Part shown: positions 11,396 through 22,294 of the stretch, piece after piece
How the letters are laid out: each line of letters begins with the position of its first letter
Position numbering within the stretch: position 1 is the stretch's first letter
DNA from: Branchiostoma floridae
Lineage: Eukaryota > Chordata > Leptocardii > Amphioxiformes > Branchiostomatidae
DNA length: 64,000 nt
Assembly: GCF_000003815.2 (NCBI RefSeq)
Contig: NC_049983.1
Location: 8,504,157 to 8,568,156 of the forward strand
Direction: 5' to 3'
The notes under the pieces: model-generated
Databases searched by the model: none
The model's input: the letters and a program-made list of their open reading frames with translations, nothing else
What the model was told of the DNA's origin: nothing
Made by a program: the position numbers and the translations under genes

Positions 11396-11641
11396 GGTGG
11401 TATCTCACTGCACTTGGGGCACGGATACGGCGCTGCGGGGTTCGTTTACTGCGGCACTGTTGTGTTATTTCAGTCGATTTCTTATAATTTAGATATTGCG
11501 TAATACGTAAAAGTGTGACTTAGAAGACAACATAATACACAAAACGTAAGAAAATTCGTTCTCTATCTCTAAAATTCGTTGAGTAATCTTTCGAACCCCG
11601 CAGTGGCGCACTGGTGCTCCAAGTGCAGTGAGATACCACCT
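11396..11641. mobile_element. MITE, family B (GGTGGTATCTCACTGC termini)
   Basis: About 245 bp with near-perfect terminal inverted repeats: 'ggtggtatctcactgcactt' at the left and its complement ending 'cagtgagataccacc' at the right. The inner arms contain 'gcggggttcg' and 'cgaaccccgcag'. Three further copies lie at 26.32, 30.21 and 51.85 kb. The AT-rich core includes a 'attgcgtaatac' motif common to all copies. Non-coding. Confidence 0.88.
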
Positions 11642-12056
11642 TTAGGTCGCAGTAAAGTTGTAGCGTGGTCGCCGTTTAGTGGAATCTTGAACTTTAGTCC
11701 GTCCGTATAGACGAGTTCTCAGAAGAGGGGGATCGACCCAAGCTTAGGCGTGCTCTTTTGCTTGAACCTGAAGACGGCTTTACAAAGAGAAGGAGATTTG
11801 GTAGAGAGAGTATGAGTCTTCAAATACGTCTTTGATGATATCCAAGGTGACGTGTAGTCGAAGAAACGTGAAATCTTCCCACGGTACGCCAGTCTATTTT
11901 TGGTGCGGTGAAATGGGCTCATAACGTGCCCGTCAATATTGATAAGGCTGCGGTATAAGTCAGCTGTCGTGCGTGGACTCTCTAACCGTAACTCACTCAA
12001 CCGTAGATATTGCTTTTAAAAGAAGTTTGTTCCGTGGTATGCGCCTGTCTTTATAA

Positions 12057-12389
12057 AGCTAAGGGCACAACCCGCCGTACGTGCAAATACGTGCTGTCTA
12101 CGTGCCAAAACGTGGGCAATCTTTGGGGATCGGTAAGTGGTAAGTATCGCCTCCATACGAACTCGTAGGGAATCCGACGGATTTTGGAGCACGCAGACAC
12201 GCCGTACAACTTTAAGTGCAGGCAAAACTTGTATACCATCGGGCTTCAGATTCGCCACCCGTACGTGCCAGTACGGGCAACACACCTGCCTTGTACAGCC
12301 TGGAGGTTTGCAGAAATACGTGGCGGACGTGGCCTCTCAAAAAAAACGTACTGACAAATTGCATGTACGGCGAGTTGTGCCCTTAGCTC
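12057..12389. mobile_element. MITE, family H (AGCTAAGGGCACAAC termini)
   Basis: Left end 'agctaagggcacaacccgcc' then 'gtacgtgcaaatacgtgc'. The right end is the inverted counterpart, 'gtacggcgagttgtgccctt' followed by 'agct'. The arms are imperfect, with a 330 bp overall span and several internal CGTACG/CACGTA-type words. I see only one full copy in this window. Confidence 0.8.
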
Positions 12390-13496
12390 AAGTAGCCCCC
12401 ACTAGGCCTTCCCAAAGGGTGTCCGGCGATCGTAGAATTTGGCAGAAAAATCGGGAAATTGGCCAGAGGAGTCATTCCACGCTAGGATTAATAAAATTTA
12501 TGCTAATAAATATGCACAAGGTATGCTGTTGAATCATTTTTGGTCCGTCTTGTGTTTTTTGTTATCGTACTTATCGCTATCTCAAGTGACCAAAAGTCTA
12601 ATATTTAAACTTTCTGACCAGCGAAACATATCGCAGCTGTCAAATCTGCTGCCATCTTGCCTTTCTATGACGTCATTTAAGGGACTGACCACTTCAAATT
12701 AGTGGTCAACACAGGCCGAAAAGATGGACCAAAACCTTGTTTTTTTGCCGAATCTGAACATCTGCAGCCTACACTATCTCACCAATATGAAATGTTTCTT
12801 ACATTTTCCTGCTACAAGTCGAAAATAGGCTAAAATACTGGACTCGTTTTGGGCCTTCTGTGGCTGCGTCAATTAGGGTCATTGCCCCTCTCAAATAACG
12901 GATGTCAGAATATACGACAGGGAAGCTATCAAAGTAGCGAACCGGAGGTAAAGTAGGATAGACACAGGCTAAGTGAATTTATCAAGTTTATCAAACCTCT
13001 GCAGCTGGGTTGCCGGAGGGTACATGCACAACTTTTCCACACCTGTTGATGTGCAAATTCGGCACAAACTTCTCCTCGCGAATAACAATAAGTCAAACCA
13101 GGTCACTACCCTCGTGCAGAAATGTTATGACTTCCTGAACTGAGACCACTTTACTCCGTGTATATATATGAGATTTACAACGAGACATCGTTGCTAAAGC
13201 CTTAGGTCCCTCCTGAAATGCAAGCAATATCACCCATTCCTGCGGATATGAAAGCATTTCATCACCAGTGGCTCGTGCAATGGCGAGGCGATTCCACAGG
13301 GCTTGTACTCCGCTTATCACCCTAAAGTAAAGGCTTGGCTCTTGGCATTCAGAACATCGTGAACTTCTAGACAGCCATTTGAACCGCTATCAGTCGTAGA
13401 CGTTTCCCACAATGACCAAATCGTCCATACCACTTCCGTTCGAATAATACGAGTACTGGGTTGTAGAAAAGATAAGTAAAGGTACTAGTAGTCCCA
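12390..13496. other. non-genic stretch
   Basis: No gene supported. A short segment at 12432-12480 ('gtagaatttggcagaaaaat', 'gggaaattggcc') recurs at about 30868-30905, beside a family-A foldback, so it may be a piece of that family. The ORF on the minus strand at 13093-13320 has no recognisable domain. Confidence 0.4.
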
Positions 13497-13615
13497 TGGC
13501 CTTTTTGAGACTGCAGGGGCAGTAGGCTGTTATCCACAGTGTCTAGGACATGGTAATAGAAGGTAGAGTCTTGCAGCCGCGGTTACGCCACATGACCTCG
13601 GGTGAACCGTACAAC
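13497..13615 (-). mobile_element. partial tRNA-headed SINE
   Basis: A shortened copy of the SINE family: 'cctttttgagactgcagggg', 'ctgttatccacagtgtctag', then a deletion leading straight to 'ggttacgccacatgacc', the complement of the tRNA-like 5' end. It is an empty-site comparator for the insert in the copies at 0.5 and 27.5 kb. Confidence 0.7.
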
Positions 13616-14180
13616 GTGTACTGGATTGTATTTGGAAATTAAGCTTATAAGTGGTACCAATAAACTTGTAGCTAATAGCTAAACTTTGAGGGGCTGACCA
13701 TCGACATATAGTGACTTTGAGATGAAAGAGTCATGTACTTTAAAAAGTTTTCTGTCATACGTAAACAGTTTTCTCAATAAACACGTACACAGCCAACAAT
13801 TTGATATTATAAAAAAGAGTTGAGTTATACGTTATATATTACTGAAGCTTAACTGGTAGCGGCCTCACAGTTGAGCTCTTGGTATTTGGAAGACTCCGGT
13901 TCAACTAATGAACGAACGAGCAAAGGTATCTATGATTGCACCACCTCACCGTCCTTATTCCGATACACCATGAACGCTATTTCGGATTCACAGCACGTAT
14001 GGACAGACGTTGTTCAAGTTTCAAGTGAGCTCCTTGCGCCTGAACAAGGTCCAATTATACTGCCATTCATTCTGACGTTCATACAATATTCATTGTAGCC
14101 TGGGTGGAATTCTTCAAGCCTGCTCTTTATCATACAAGGAGTAAAAGCCTCAGATTACTTCAGTGTCACTGACAAAATAC
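13616..14180. other. non-genic stretch
   Basis: AT-rich sequence without a supported gene. The ORF at 13871-14098 has no domain I recognise and no splice context. Confidence 0.4.
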
Positions 14181-14262
14181 AGTGGATGCTATCTGAAACG
14201 TCTGACAGTTTCCAAAATCATATCCAGTTGCTTGAGTTACTGCTTCTGGGCATTAAGGCCTC
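14181..14262. repeat. half copy of family-I foldback
   Basis: Contains 'gtctgacagtttccaaaatc', 'atatccagttgcttgagtta' and 'ctgcttctgggc'. This matches one arm of the complete palindrome at 21899-22017. Other single arms lie at about 16870-16930 and 28085-28170. Confidence 0.65.
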
Positions 14263-14479
14263 ATAAATGTCAAATGTCGGAATGTCGAAATATTATCATT
14301 ATTTAATGCACGATCATCGAAGGTCAAGGAGCATCCTTTATCTTCTCATTTTAGAAATGTCAGAAGGCTATTCAATTATTTTAAAAGGAATAACATATTT
14401 GTAAGAGGTATTTAAGAGGCCATTTACACTCCAGTCATCACTGAACAGAGACGCTGGTCGTTATTAACTTCTGGCACGT

Positions 14480-14690
14480 TTGGCCAATTGCTGACGTCAC
14501 GTATCCGCAAGATCACGTGTTGACAAGATCACGTGTCTGTAACTCTCGCGAGTTCACGTTCTGAAGTTATTTTTTTATCAAATCAGTATTGATGCTGAAG
14601 ACGGCGACAAATATTGGCCGTTGAAATTTTGATTCGTGCATGCCTTTGTGTTGGAAGAAAGTTTAACGTTGTACTATATTTCAAAAGGTG
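14480..14690. repeat. direct repeat copy 1 with CRE, E-box and Kaiso-type motifs
   Basis: A block of about 200 bp that recurs at 15612-15800 with constant internal spacing (1133 bp offset). It contains the CRE palindrome TGACGTCA (14492-14499), two TCACGTG E-boxes and TCTCGCGAG (14544-14552), then 'gcctttgtgttggaagaaag'. It could be a duplicated regulatory block or the terminal repeats of an unrecognised element. Confidence 0.75.
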
Positions 14691-15104
14691 TTTCTATGTA
14701 AGTTTTCTAACACAACATATGCATGCAGTCATGAGCCCCACATGCTTTTTTGTGGCCGTGAAGGATCGCACAAAGTTCAAAATGTGATTTTGGACACAGC
14801 CTGGGGCGACGACGGGGTTTACCTTCCCCAAACAGTATGGAGAGGTAATATATCATTGTCAAAGCTCTGGATTTCTTCTGTCGTGCCTATGAGTACATGA
14901 AGGATTCGAGCGCTCTCGCCTATCGACAGCGCCCGCGTGTATTGTACCCGGAATTTATCACTGCTCATGCATAGGCGGATCAACAGGATACCCAGATGGA
15001 CGATATGTGGTGGATGCAAGAGGGATTTCTGTGAAGTACTTATTCATGCTTTAAAAACGATTTTCTCAGGCCCAATCAAATAGTGTGAGACCCAAGGCCG
15101 TTTC

Positions 15105-15325
15105 AAGACCAGCTGCGACTGCTGAGCGGCCAAAGGTTTCACAGATCGCTCAGCGAAATTCATAGATAAAAGGAACGAATTTGTTAAACTTTTGTGTGTT
15201 TTTCTTGTCTTTTCATCATAATTTTACATTTTGTATCATATTCCAAATATGAAATCAAGGATCACACAAATCAAGTGTTGGTCGCTGTACGGTCGCTCAG
15301 CAATCGCTAGTGGGATGTTATTCTT
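15105..15325. mobile_element. MITE-like, family D (GCGACCGCTGAGCGACC termini)
   Basis: Left part 'agctgcgactgctgagcgg' and 'gatcgctcagcgaaattcat'. The AT-rich middle reads 'cttttgtgtgtttttcttgt'. Right part: 'gtacggtcgctcagcaatcg' then 'ctagtggg'. The outer GCGAC/GTCGC words are inverted. Related sequence occurs at 10.9, 24.12, 28.56/28.95 (split), 34.90, 45.22 and 47.18 kb. No coding capacity. Confidence 0.75.
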
Positions 15326-15334
15326 TTGATGCTT

Positions 15335-15560
15335 CAGAGGCAGTGGACTGTATCTAGGGCAGGGTATTTGAAAGTAGAGCCCATTTCTCTCCTTCCACCA
15401 CCTTTTACCTCCCCAACAGAAGTCAGGTACCCATTTCTACATCTGGGTGCAGTGAGGAATGTCGTGTAAAGTGACTTTCCCAAGTTCAATAAATCGTCGG
15501 CATGTTAGCCTGTTCAAACCCAGCACCTCTTTGTTCTGGGCTAAACACCCTAACCATTTC
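15335..15560 (-). mobile_element. tRNA-headed SINE
   Basis: Plus-strand order: 'ggcagtggactgtatctag', 'cttccaccaccttttacct', 'caggtacccatttctacat', 'gtgtaaagtgactttccca', then the tRNA-like head in complement ('ttcaaacccagcacctc', 'ttctgggctaaacaccctaa'). The SINE therefore reads on the minus strand, with a diverged B box. Confidence 0.75.
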
Positions 15561-15611
15561 ATAGAAGCTCATCTGTGTTGGTAGTAATCATAGTACAATG
15601 CTTAGTACACT

Positions 15612-15800
15612 TTTGACCAGTTACTGACGTCACGTATCCGCAAAATCACGTGTTAATACGACCACGCGTCTGTAACTCTCGCGAGCTTACGTTCTGAAGT
15701 GATTGGGCATCAGTTTTGATCCTGAAGAAGGCGACAGTGGTCGTTGATCAATGTATGCCTTTGTGTTGGAAGAAAGATTTAGCATTGTACTACTCTAATC
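15612..15800. repeat. direct repeat copy 2 with CRE, E-box and Kaiso-type motifs
   Basis: Partner of the block at 14480-14690: TGACGTCA at 15625-15632, TCACGTG shortly after, TCTCGCGAG at 15677-15685, and 'gcctttgtgttggaagaaag'. The copies differ by substitutions and small indels, mostly outside the motifs. Confidence 0.75.
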
Positions 15801-17110
15801 ATTTCGATACCAACAAGTGGAAATGGGGGAGGGGGGCTTATGTGGAGTTTGGGGATGACCACTTCAGGGTAAAGGTATGGCAACACTCCAGATCACTCGT
15901 GTGGCGGTATGAAACATTGCTGGCTCAAGTCCAATCAAATCGAGCGTTCCCGTATCCTCCAAGTCTCCTTATTACCGGGAGAGCAGCTGTGCATGGCCAG
16001 ATAAATTCGTGCGAGACCGTTACTCTGGGCGAGCTGGATTACTGCTGACGGGAACGGTTAGCTCTAACGACAGCCGTCAACTCGTACATTGTGCCCGGGC
16101 TCCAGATGTTGTTACTCGTGAGCTTACAGCTGAGTGTGGCTTTGACAGACGTCCTGGCTTATTGTGCCACTTTCACAGAGTTACTCCATATTGGCGAACC
16201 TATGGCAGAAATAGATAAACTGAGGGGGAGGGGGGCACTGTGGTAACTCACAAGAAATTGAAAAGATATACTGTCGGATGAAGATTTAGTGATGATTTTG
16301 TCCACCTAGATAATTTTTTGGTGCTGTTTATTCTGTTGTGGTTTATCGATATGCATCGATATTCTGTGTGATTTTGACCTTGAAATCGTTGATTTGACAC
16401 AACACCCTAACTCTTCTTGCCACTGTCTGTGGGCCATAAATACGCCATATTACCAAACATAAAACCTAAGCGGTCGTAAAACATGCTGTTTTCATGTTCC
16501 TGTTATTGTAGATCAATATTTGTAGTACCGCTACATTTGATAAAAGCTCACTGTTTGAAGTCTTTGCCCGCATATTCAGTTCTAGATGTTTACATGTATG
16601 GTGCCCCCCTTGGAAATCAACTTTTAAAAGTTGTAAGGACCACCCACCCGTCTTGAGATGAAATAAATAGATGGATAAATAAATCTTTGAAACCACACAC
16701 GTCCTTGGAGCACGTCTTCGTGAAGAGACGAATGCGAGACTCTCTTGAAAGGTTTGTACAGATGCCTAGAGCCGTTCTTGACATGTCAACACACATCATT
16801 GATTTCAAATGGAAGTCAAATTGTTCCGTTTTTTATTGCTGTGCTGTGGACAGAAAGACTCACTGACGGATACGTCTGACGTTTCCAACATCATACATGT
16901 ATCTAGTTGTTTGAGTAACTGCTTTTTGGTGTGCTATTTGCTACCTGGATGTTTAATTGACGTATCATGAAGTTCCGTTGTTTCAGATGTAAATTATGTT
17001 GTTGGTCTGATTTAGATAATAATGCTTTTTTTTCTATTTTGCTTTTGGACAGACGAGGACAATGTGGCACTGCACTCAATTTTTAGTAACTTATATTAAC
17101 AGTGCCACAT
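15801..17110. other. non-genic stretch
   Basis: No gene supported. The ORFs at 15716-16048 and 16009-16218 overlap the repeat block in unrelated frames and show no domain. One arm of family I lies at about 16870-16930. Confidence 0.4.
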
Positions 17111-17112
17111 AC

Positions 17113-17285
17113 ACGGTACAGACAGAAGGTACCCATTTTTACACCTGGGTGAAGTGAGGAAGGTCGTGTAAAGTGCCTTTCCCAAGGGCACAACGTCGGG
17201 GCGGGGCACGGCGGGGATCGAACTCAGAACCTCCAGGTTCCGAGCCGAACGCTCTAGCAGTTACGCCACGCCCGACGCCACATAG
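17113..17285 (-). mobile_element. tRNA-headed SINE with well-kept tRNA-like head
   Basis: Read on the minus strand, the head (17285 to about 17205) looks like a tRNA: GTCGGGC at the 5' end can pair with a downstream 'gccccgac', an A-box-like 'tggcgtaactgctagagcg' follows, and a B box 'gagttcgatcccc' comes next. The body then matches the other SINE copies ('aaaggcactttacacgacct', 'cacccaggtgtaaaaatgg'). I do not call a functional tRNA gene because the anticodon and T stems are poor and the SINE body is attached. Confidence 0.8.
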
Positions 17286-17641
17286 ATAATAATGCTCGTA
17301 ATAGTTTTCATAAAGCGTAAAGAACTAGAGGCTTCCAAACTGCTCGACAGAAAAAAACATCCAAGAAGATAACCGAGGAGCATACGTGACTCTCAAACCA
17401 TTAGCACTATCTCACCAAATTGGGTAATTCTACACTATTACTGCGTAAGGATTCATCTTGCTGTGTGGGGCGCGCGCTTTCAGATCCATACAATATCGGG
17501 TAGCAGGAAATGCAGTGAGCGGCTCGTCAAGTACCTGTGTGCACTGCAGAGTTTTTTTAGATCCATATTTCTTCAATTCTTCTTCCTCCCCAAATTTATC
17601 TTCCCTAAGGAACTCTAAACTCTAAGGAAATGACATTACGA

Positions 17642-17826
17642 CTTTAGGCCTACGTCACATTTCTGAACCGGGGCCCAACCGGGAGCTCTCGGGAACGAAA
17701 AGTATGATATAAAAGACGACAAACTACACAAGACGTAAAGAGAATAGTCGTGGGCATTATTTGTATATGTTTTTACGTATACTTTTCGTTTCTACAAACA
17801 GCCCGGCCGAAATGTGTCGTTAGCTT
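17642..17826. mobile_element. MITE, family F
   Basis: Left end 'cgtcacatttctgaaccggg', then 'gggaacgaaaagtatgatat'. The right end is the inverse, 'acttttcgtttctacaaaca' then 'gcccggccgaaatgtg'. About 185 bp, non-coding. Confidence 0.78.
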
Positions 17827-18339
17827 TTTATCAGGAAGACGCAAGCTACGCTTTTAGTTTGGATCTTTTGTCACGCAGCTTATCATATACACCAGGGAAT
17901 AATTATCCTTATGAAACTTCGGGCTGTTTCTGTAGCTAATTATAGAAAGTTATTATCTACTCTTCAATATGCTTGTATGTGATTTGTCTTCGTAGACGTT
18001 TACAGAACGGAAGACTACGCGTGCTGAGCCGTGAATATGTAGCTGAGATTTATCGCACATTCAACATCGGTGTAACCTTGCGAAATTTATAAGGAAGTTA
18101 TAAGGAAGTTATAAGTCAAATAGTAGGAACCACATGATATTTTCAGCATGCTATTATAATTTGTAAAGACCAAATGATTTTTGGCCTTCTAACTTTTCAA
18201 CTGTTGAATTATGTTGATATTTATGACCACTGGATGGACCCTTATAATGAATTAAGAATATTGTATCATGGTCATATTGTTGTCGTACATTTTACAAAAT
18301 TGTCCGTCTAACCATTCGATAGAAGCATTTTGAAGGTCT
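17827..18339. other. non-genic stretch
   Basis: AT-rich; I see nothing beyond short simple repeats ('ataaggaagttataaggaag'). Confidence 0.4.
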
Positions 18340-18812
18340 GAAGACAACACTGTTACTGAGAGCTGCTGTGTGCCTGTCTCTGGTACTGAAACACTGTTAC
18401 TAAGAACTGTTGTGTGCCTGTCCCTGGTGTTGAAACACTATTACTAAGAGCTGTTGTGTGCCTGTCCCTGGTACTGAAACACTATTACTAAGAGCTGTTG
18501 TGTGCCTGTCCCTGGTGTTGAAACACTATTACTAAGAGCTGTTGTGTGCCTGTCTCTGGTACTGAAACACTATTACTAAGAGCTGTTGTGTGCCTGTCCC
18601 TGGTACTGAAACACTATTACTAAGAGCTGTTGTTTGCCTGTCCCTGGTGTTGAAACACTATTACTAAGAGCTGTTGTGTGCCTGTCCCTGGTGTTGAAAC
18701 ACTATTACCAAGAACTGTTGTGTGCCTGTCCCTGGTGTTGAAACACTATTACCAAGAACTGTTGTGTGCCTGTCCCTGGTACGGTCACTGTTGTTACTAA
18801 GAGCTGTTTTGG
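18340..18812. repeat. 44-bp minisatellite, about 10.7 copies
   Basis: Unit: 'tgttgtgtgcctgtccctgg' followed by 'tgttgaaacactattactaa' and 'gagc'. Copies alternate between two main variants ('ggtgttg' and 'ggtactg'). Four further diverged copies lie at about 20470-20695, flanking a different repeat block. The period is not a multiple of three, so apparent ORFs across it are not protein repeats. Confidence 0.93.
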
Positions 18813-19139
18813 GCAAAGTGCTGAGTCGCGAAAAGTTTTGCCTAGTACAACACGTCTCCTACACCCAACAGCTGATGCACGTTTGCCGCGGTGACATCGC
18901 GCAGAGACATCCAAAAATCGATAACCCTCCACTCTGTTCAATTCGGTCAATCAAAAAGTCATCAAACACACAGAAGAACCGTCAGCATGTCGGCTGCCAC
19001 CTTAGTCGCACCCCTGGGATCTTCCGCCATGCAGGCTCATCAGTCTTGGTGTCAGCAAGACCATTAGAAGTAAGGATCAGAGTATTGATGGCTCTGTTGG
19101 GGCCTCAAGGCGCACTGGTGTCGTTTCAAAAAGTCTCCA

Positions 19140-20290
19140 ACAACGTTTTTGATTGTCTAAAGAAGTACACTTCAGGTATCAATGGTTCTTCTGAGACTTT
19201 CATGCCCAGTGATGTCGTTTAGGGAAGTCTCAAACAACGTCTTTGATATTCTCTAGAAATACGGGTCAGGTATCAATGGTTCTACTGAGACTTCTAGGCG
19301 TAGTGGTGTTGTTTCCTTCAGCAAGCTACTCTTGAGACGTGCTAGAAGTACGTGTCATTTAGCAATGGTTTTACTGAGTCTAAGACATCCAAACTCAGTG
19401 GTGGCACTCCTGTAATGTCTTTGATGTTCTCTAGAGGTACCGCCAGGTCAGGTATCAATGGTTCTATGGATACCCACAGGCTCAGTGGTGTAGCTTCCTT
19501 CAGAAAGTTACTCGTGATCCATCTTCTATGTTCTCCAGAAGTGCATGTCAGTTACCAATGGTTCTACTGAGACATCAAAACCTCAGTGGTGTTACTTCTG
19601 TAACGTATTGGATATTCTCTAAAGGTACAGTGAAGTCAGGTATCAATGGTTCTACGGATACTCACAGGCTCAGTGATGTCATTTCCTTCTGCATGCAAGT
19701 TACTCCTGTAGCGTCTTGGATTCTCTATCTACGAACCAGGTATCAATGGTTCAACTGATACTTCCAGCCTCAGTGGTGTGATATTCTTTTATCAAGTAAA
19801 CTCGAAAATGGCTTTGATATTCTTTTAAGGTACGGGTCAGGTGTCAATGGTTATGCTGATTTCTTAGGTTTACTTGTGTTTCCGACAACCTCTTTGGTGT
19901 TCTCTAGAGCCTCGTGTAAAGCACCAATGGCTATGCTGAAACCCAAGTCTTATTGCAACCCCTTGGGTATTCTCTGGAGGTACAGGTCAGGTGCCAATGG
20001 TTATGCTGAAGCCCAAGGCTATCTGGCAATCCCTTGGGCATTCTTTGTGATGTACTTAGATGCTACAGGTCAAGCATCAATGGTTATCTCGAGACCTGAG
20101 ACTTACTGGTGTTTCCGGCAACCCCTTCTGTATTCTCTAGAGATACAGGTCAGGTGTCAATGGTTATGCTAGATACCAATGCTTACTGGTGTTTCTGGCA
20201 ACCCCTTGGGTATTCTCCGGAAGTGCGGGTCACGTATTATTGGTTCTATTGGAGCTTCCAGGCTCACTGGCGTCGTTTCGGGAAGTATGA
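19140..20290. repeat. diverged 75-105 bp tandem repeat, about 13 units
   Basis: Units are marked by 'ggtatcaatggttctactga' or variants ('caatggttatgctga'), followed by 'gacttccaggctcagtggtg' type sequence and 'tattctctagaagtac'. The spacing between markers is about 70-107 bp. The block is bracketed by the 44-bp minisatellite on both sides, giving one composite satellite of about 2.35 kb. Several plus-strand ORFs cross it, but their repeats are in mixed frames. Confidence 0.85.
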
Positions 20291-20469
20291 TATCTTTGAC
20301 GAATCGGGTATCTATACTTCTGCCGAGGCCTCCAGCGTCCCGGTATCACTTCTAGAAGTCGATGACTCCGACGAGGTCTTAGAACTTCTGAAGAAATATG
20401 GACCTGAGCATTGATTTTCACAGTGGCCTCATGCAATGCTCACTAGTGTCGTTTTGTGGGCCTGTCTGT

Positions 20470-20695
20470 GGCAATCAAACACTGTAACTACGTAACAGCT
20501 GTTGTGTGTATGTCCCTGGCACCTATACAATGCTACTAAGAACTTTTGTGTGCCTGTCCCTAGACTGTAAAACTATTACTAAGAACTGTTGTGTGCCTGT
20601 CCCTAGACTGAACCACTGCTACCAAGAAATGTTCTGGGCCTGTCCCTGGTGCTGAAACACTGTAGCTAAGAACTGTTGTGGGTCTGTTCAAGTGT
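20470..20695. repeat. 44-bp minisatellite, second block
   Basis: About four to five diverged copies ('tgttgtgtgcctgtccctag', 'ctgtccctggtgctgaaaca') of the unit at 18340-18812. They are separated from the first block by the unrelated 75-105 bp repeat. Confidence 0.8.
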
Positions 20696-21039
20696 CTCCG
20701 GCACCGTCCTTGACATTCCCCAGATCTCCCCAGACATGACTATCACCCTGCAATAAAGCCCTGTAATAGTACAGGACGGACAGAAACAGGGCAATTATCG
20801 GAGAGCACCTGCCTCGTGGGAAACACAGGGGTTCTGTAATTGCACCGTTTTCAGTCAAAACACCGGGCGATTAGACTGTGGCACAAACATTGCAAGTTGT
20901 GGTTCAGTACATTTGAAATGGGTTGCTATAGCAGCAAGTAAAAACAAAGGAACACATAGAATACAGGCACTACATATAGGCTGCTGAATACTACCTTCTT
21001 GGATACGTACTTGCATTAGCACAACAATATTCGACACAT

Positions 21040-21372
21040 TTGACATTAAAAGACTGGATTCTCTAATGTGATTTGAAATTAAAAGACTGGATTCTCTAAT
21101 ATGATTTGAAATTAAAAGACTGGATTCTCTAATATGATTTGAAATTAAAAGACTGGATTCTCTAATATGATTTGAAATCAAAAGACTGGATTCTCTAATA
21201 TGATTTGAAATTAAAAGACTGGATTCTCTAATATGATTTGAAATCAAAAGACTGGATTCTCTAATATGATTCGAAATAAAAAGACTGGATTCTCTAATAT
21301 GATTTGAAATAAAAAGATTGGATTCTCTAATATGATTTGAAATCAAAAGATTGGATTCTCTAATATGATTTA
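21040..21372. repeat. 33-bp satellite, 10 copies
   Basis: Unit 'gaaattaaaagactggattc' plus 'tctaatatgattt', repeated ten times with one or two substitutions per copy. Because 33 is a multiple of three, the minus strand shows an ORF (20855-21346) with an 11-residue repeat (SNHIRESSLLI). I treat that as a by-product of the period, not as a gene. Confidence 0.95.
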
Positions 21373-21374
21373 AA

Positions 21375-21895
21375 AATGACGTGAATTAAATGTTGGCTAT
21401 ATTAGTCGAGTTACAGAGTTAAATTTCTCTTTACAAAGGCTTCTATGGCAAACCATGTCGTCTCTGCCAGGGAAACTTTTCTCGTGGTTGTCAGCATATA
21501 TTTGTCTCGTGAGCACTGCCATGTCACAAATATCGATTTCTTGAGAATCCATGGATTCTTCTTCTTCCTTGCTGAAAGAAAAAGGAGAGCCTTTAAGGCA
21601 CAGCTTCCCTTCTGAGGATCAAGTCTCAGCTAACAGGGAAGAAGGTAATCCCCTTGGTATAGGGTTGGGATCCACAGGGACTGATCTGAGATGGGTCTGT
21701 GTCTTAAAGTAACCCGGGGATAGTCTTCTGAAGTCAAGACACGAAATCAATGTTGAACTTTGTCTATATAGGTAGTTTATTTTTTTGTAGTGAATGTATT
21801 TGGTAACTTTTACCGCATACCGTGAGAAGCCGCATCAAATAGATAATATCATAAATGTCTCGAAGGTAAGGCGCCCACGTAATAACATACGCCAA
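21375..21895. other. non-genic stretch
   Basis: No ORF or repeat that I can name; ordinary intergenic sequence. Confidence 0.35.
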
Positions 21896-21898
21896 ATG

Positions 21899-22017
21899 AT
21901 AGTTACTCAAGCAACTGGATATGATTTTGGAAACTGTGACGTTTTCACGGTCACTGACTAAAGACGTCTGAAACTTATGACCGTTTCCAAAATCATATCT
22001 TGTTGCTTTAGTAACTA
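21899..22017. mobile_element. complete foldback, family I
   Basis: A palindrome of about 119 bp: left 'agttactcaagcaactggat' and 'atgattttggaaac', right 'gtttccaaaatcatatcttg' and 'ttgctttagtaact'. The loop contains 'cacggtcactgactaaagac'. Only single arms are found elsewhere in the window. Confidence 0.8.
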
Positions 22018-22294
22018 CTATCTTTGTTTGTTTGTTTGTAATCTAAACATCGTTTCGAGACACATGTTTTGGATTGCAATAGAGATCTATTCTTCAATGA
22101 CTTCATACATTGTGATTCAAGTCAAAATCATTTTCATATCATCACGTTTCTTCTAAGGAATTGCTTTAAGTCTTACTCCTCGGAAGACATACATGTCTTT
22201 GTTGTTGTTTTTTTCATCCCATATTATTCGCGGAAGTATTTGTATGGTGCACATTGTATACAATTTTAAAATACAATATTAATGCCAACACTTG

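Noticed and set aside
17205..17285. Functional tRNA gene
   Set aside because: The head is tRNA-like, but the anticodon and T stems do not pair well and the SINE body continues directly. Other copies of the same head occur through the window.
18722..20414. Several plus-strand ORFs of 70-166 residues
   Set aside because: They run through minisatellite sequence in shifting frames with no common protein repeat and no recognisable domain.
20855..21346. 163-residue minus-strand ORF with an 11-residue repeat
   Set aside because: The ORF is produced by a 33-bp satellite whose period is a multiple of three. The unique C-terminal part shows no domain, and there is no splice or start context.
21040..21372. 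CRISPR-array look-alike (regular 33-bp repeats)
   Set aside because: There are no unique spacers between the units. It is a plain tandem satellite in eukaryotic DNA.
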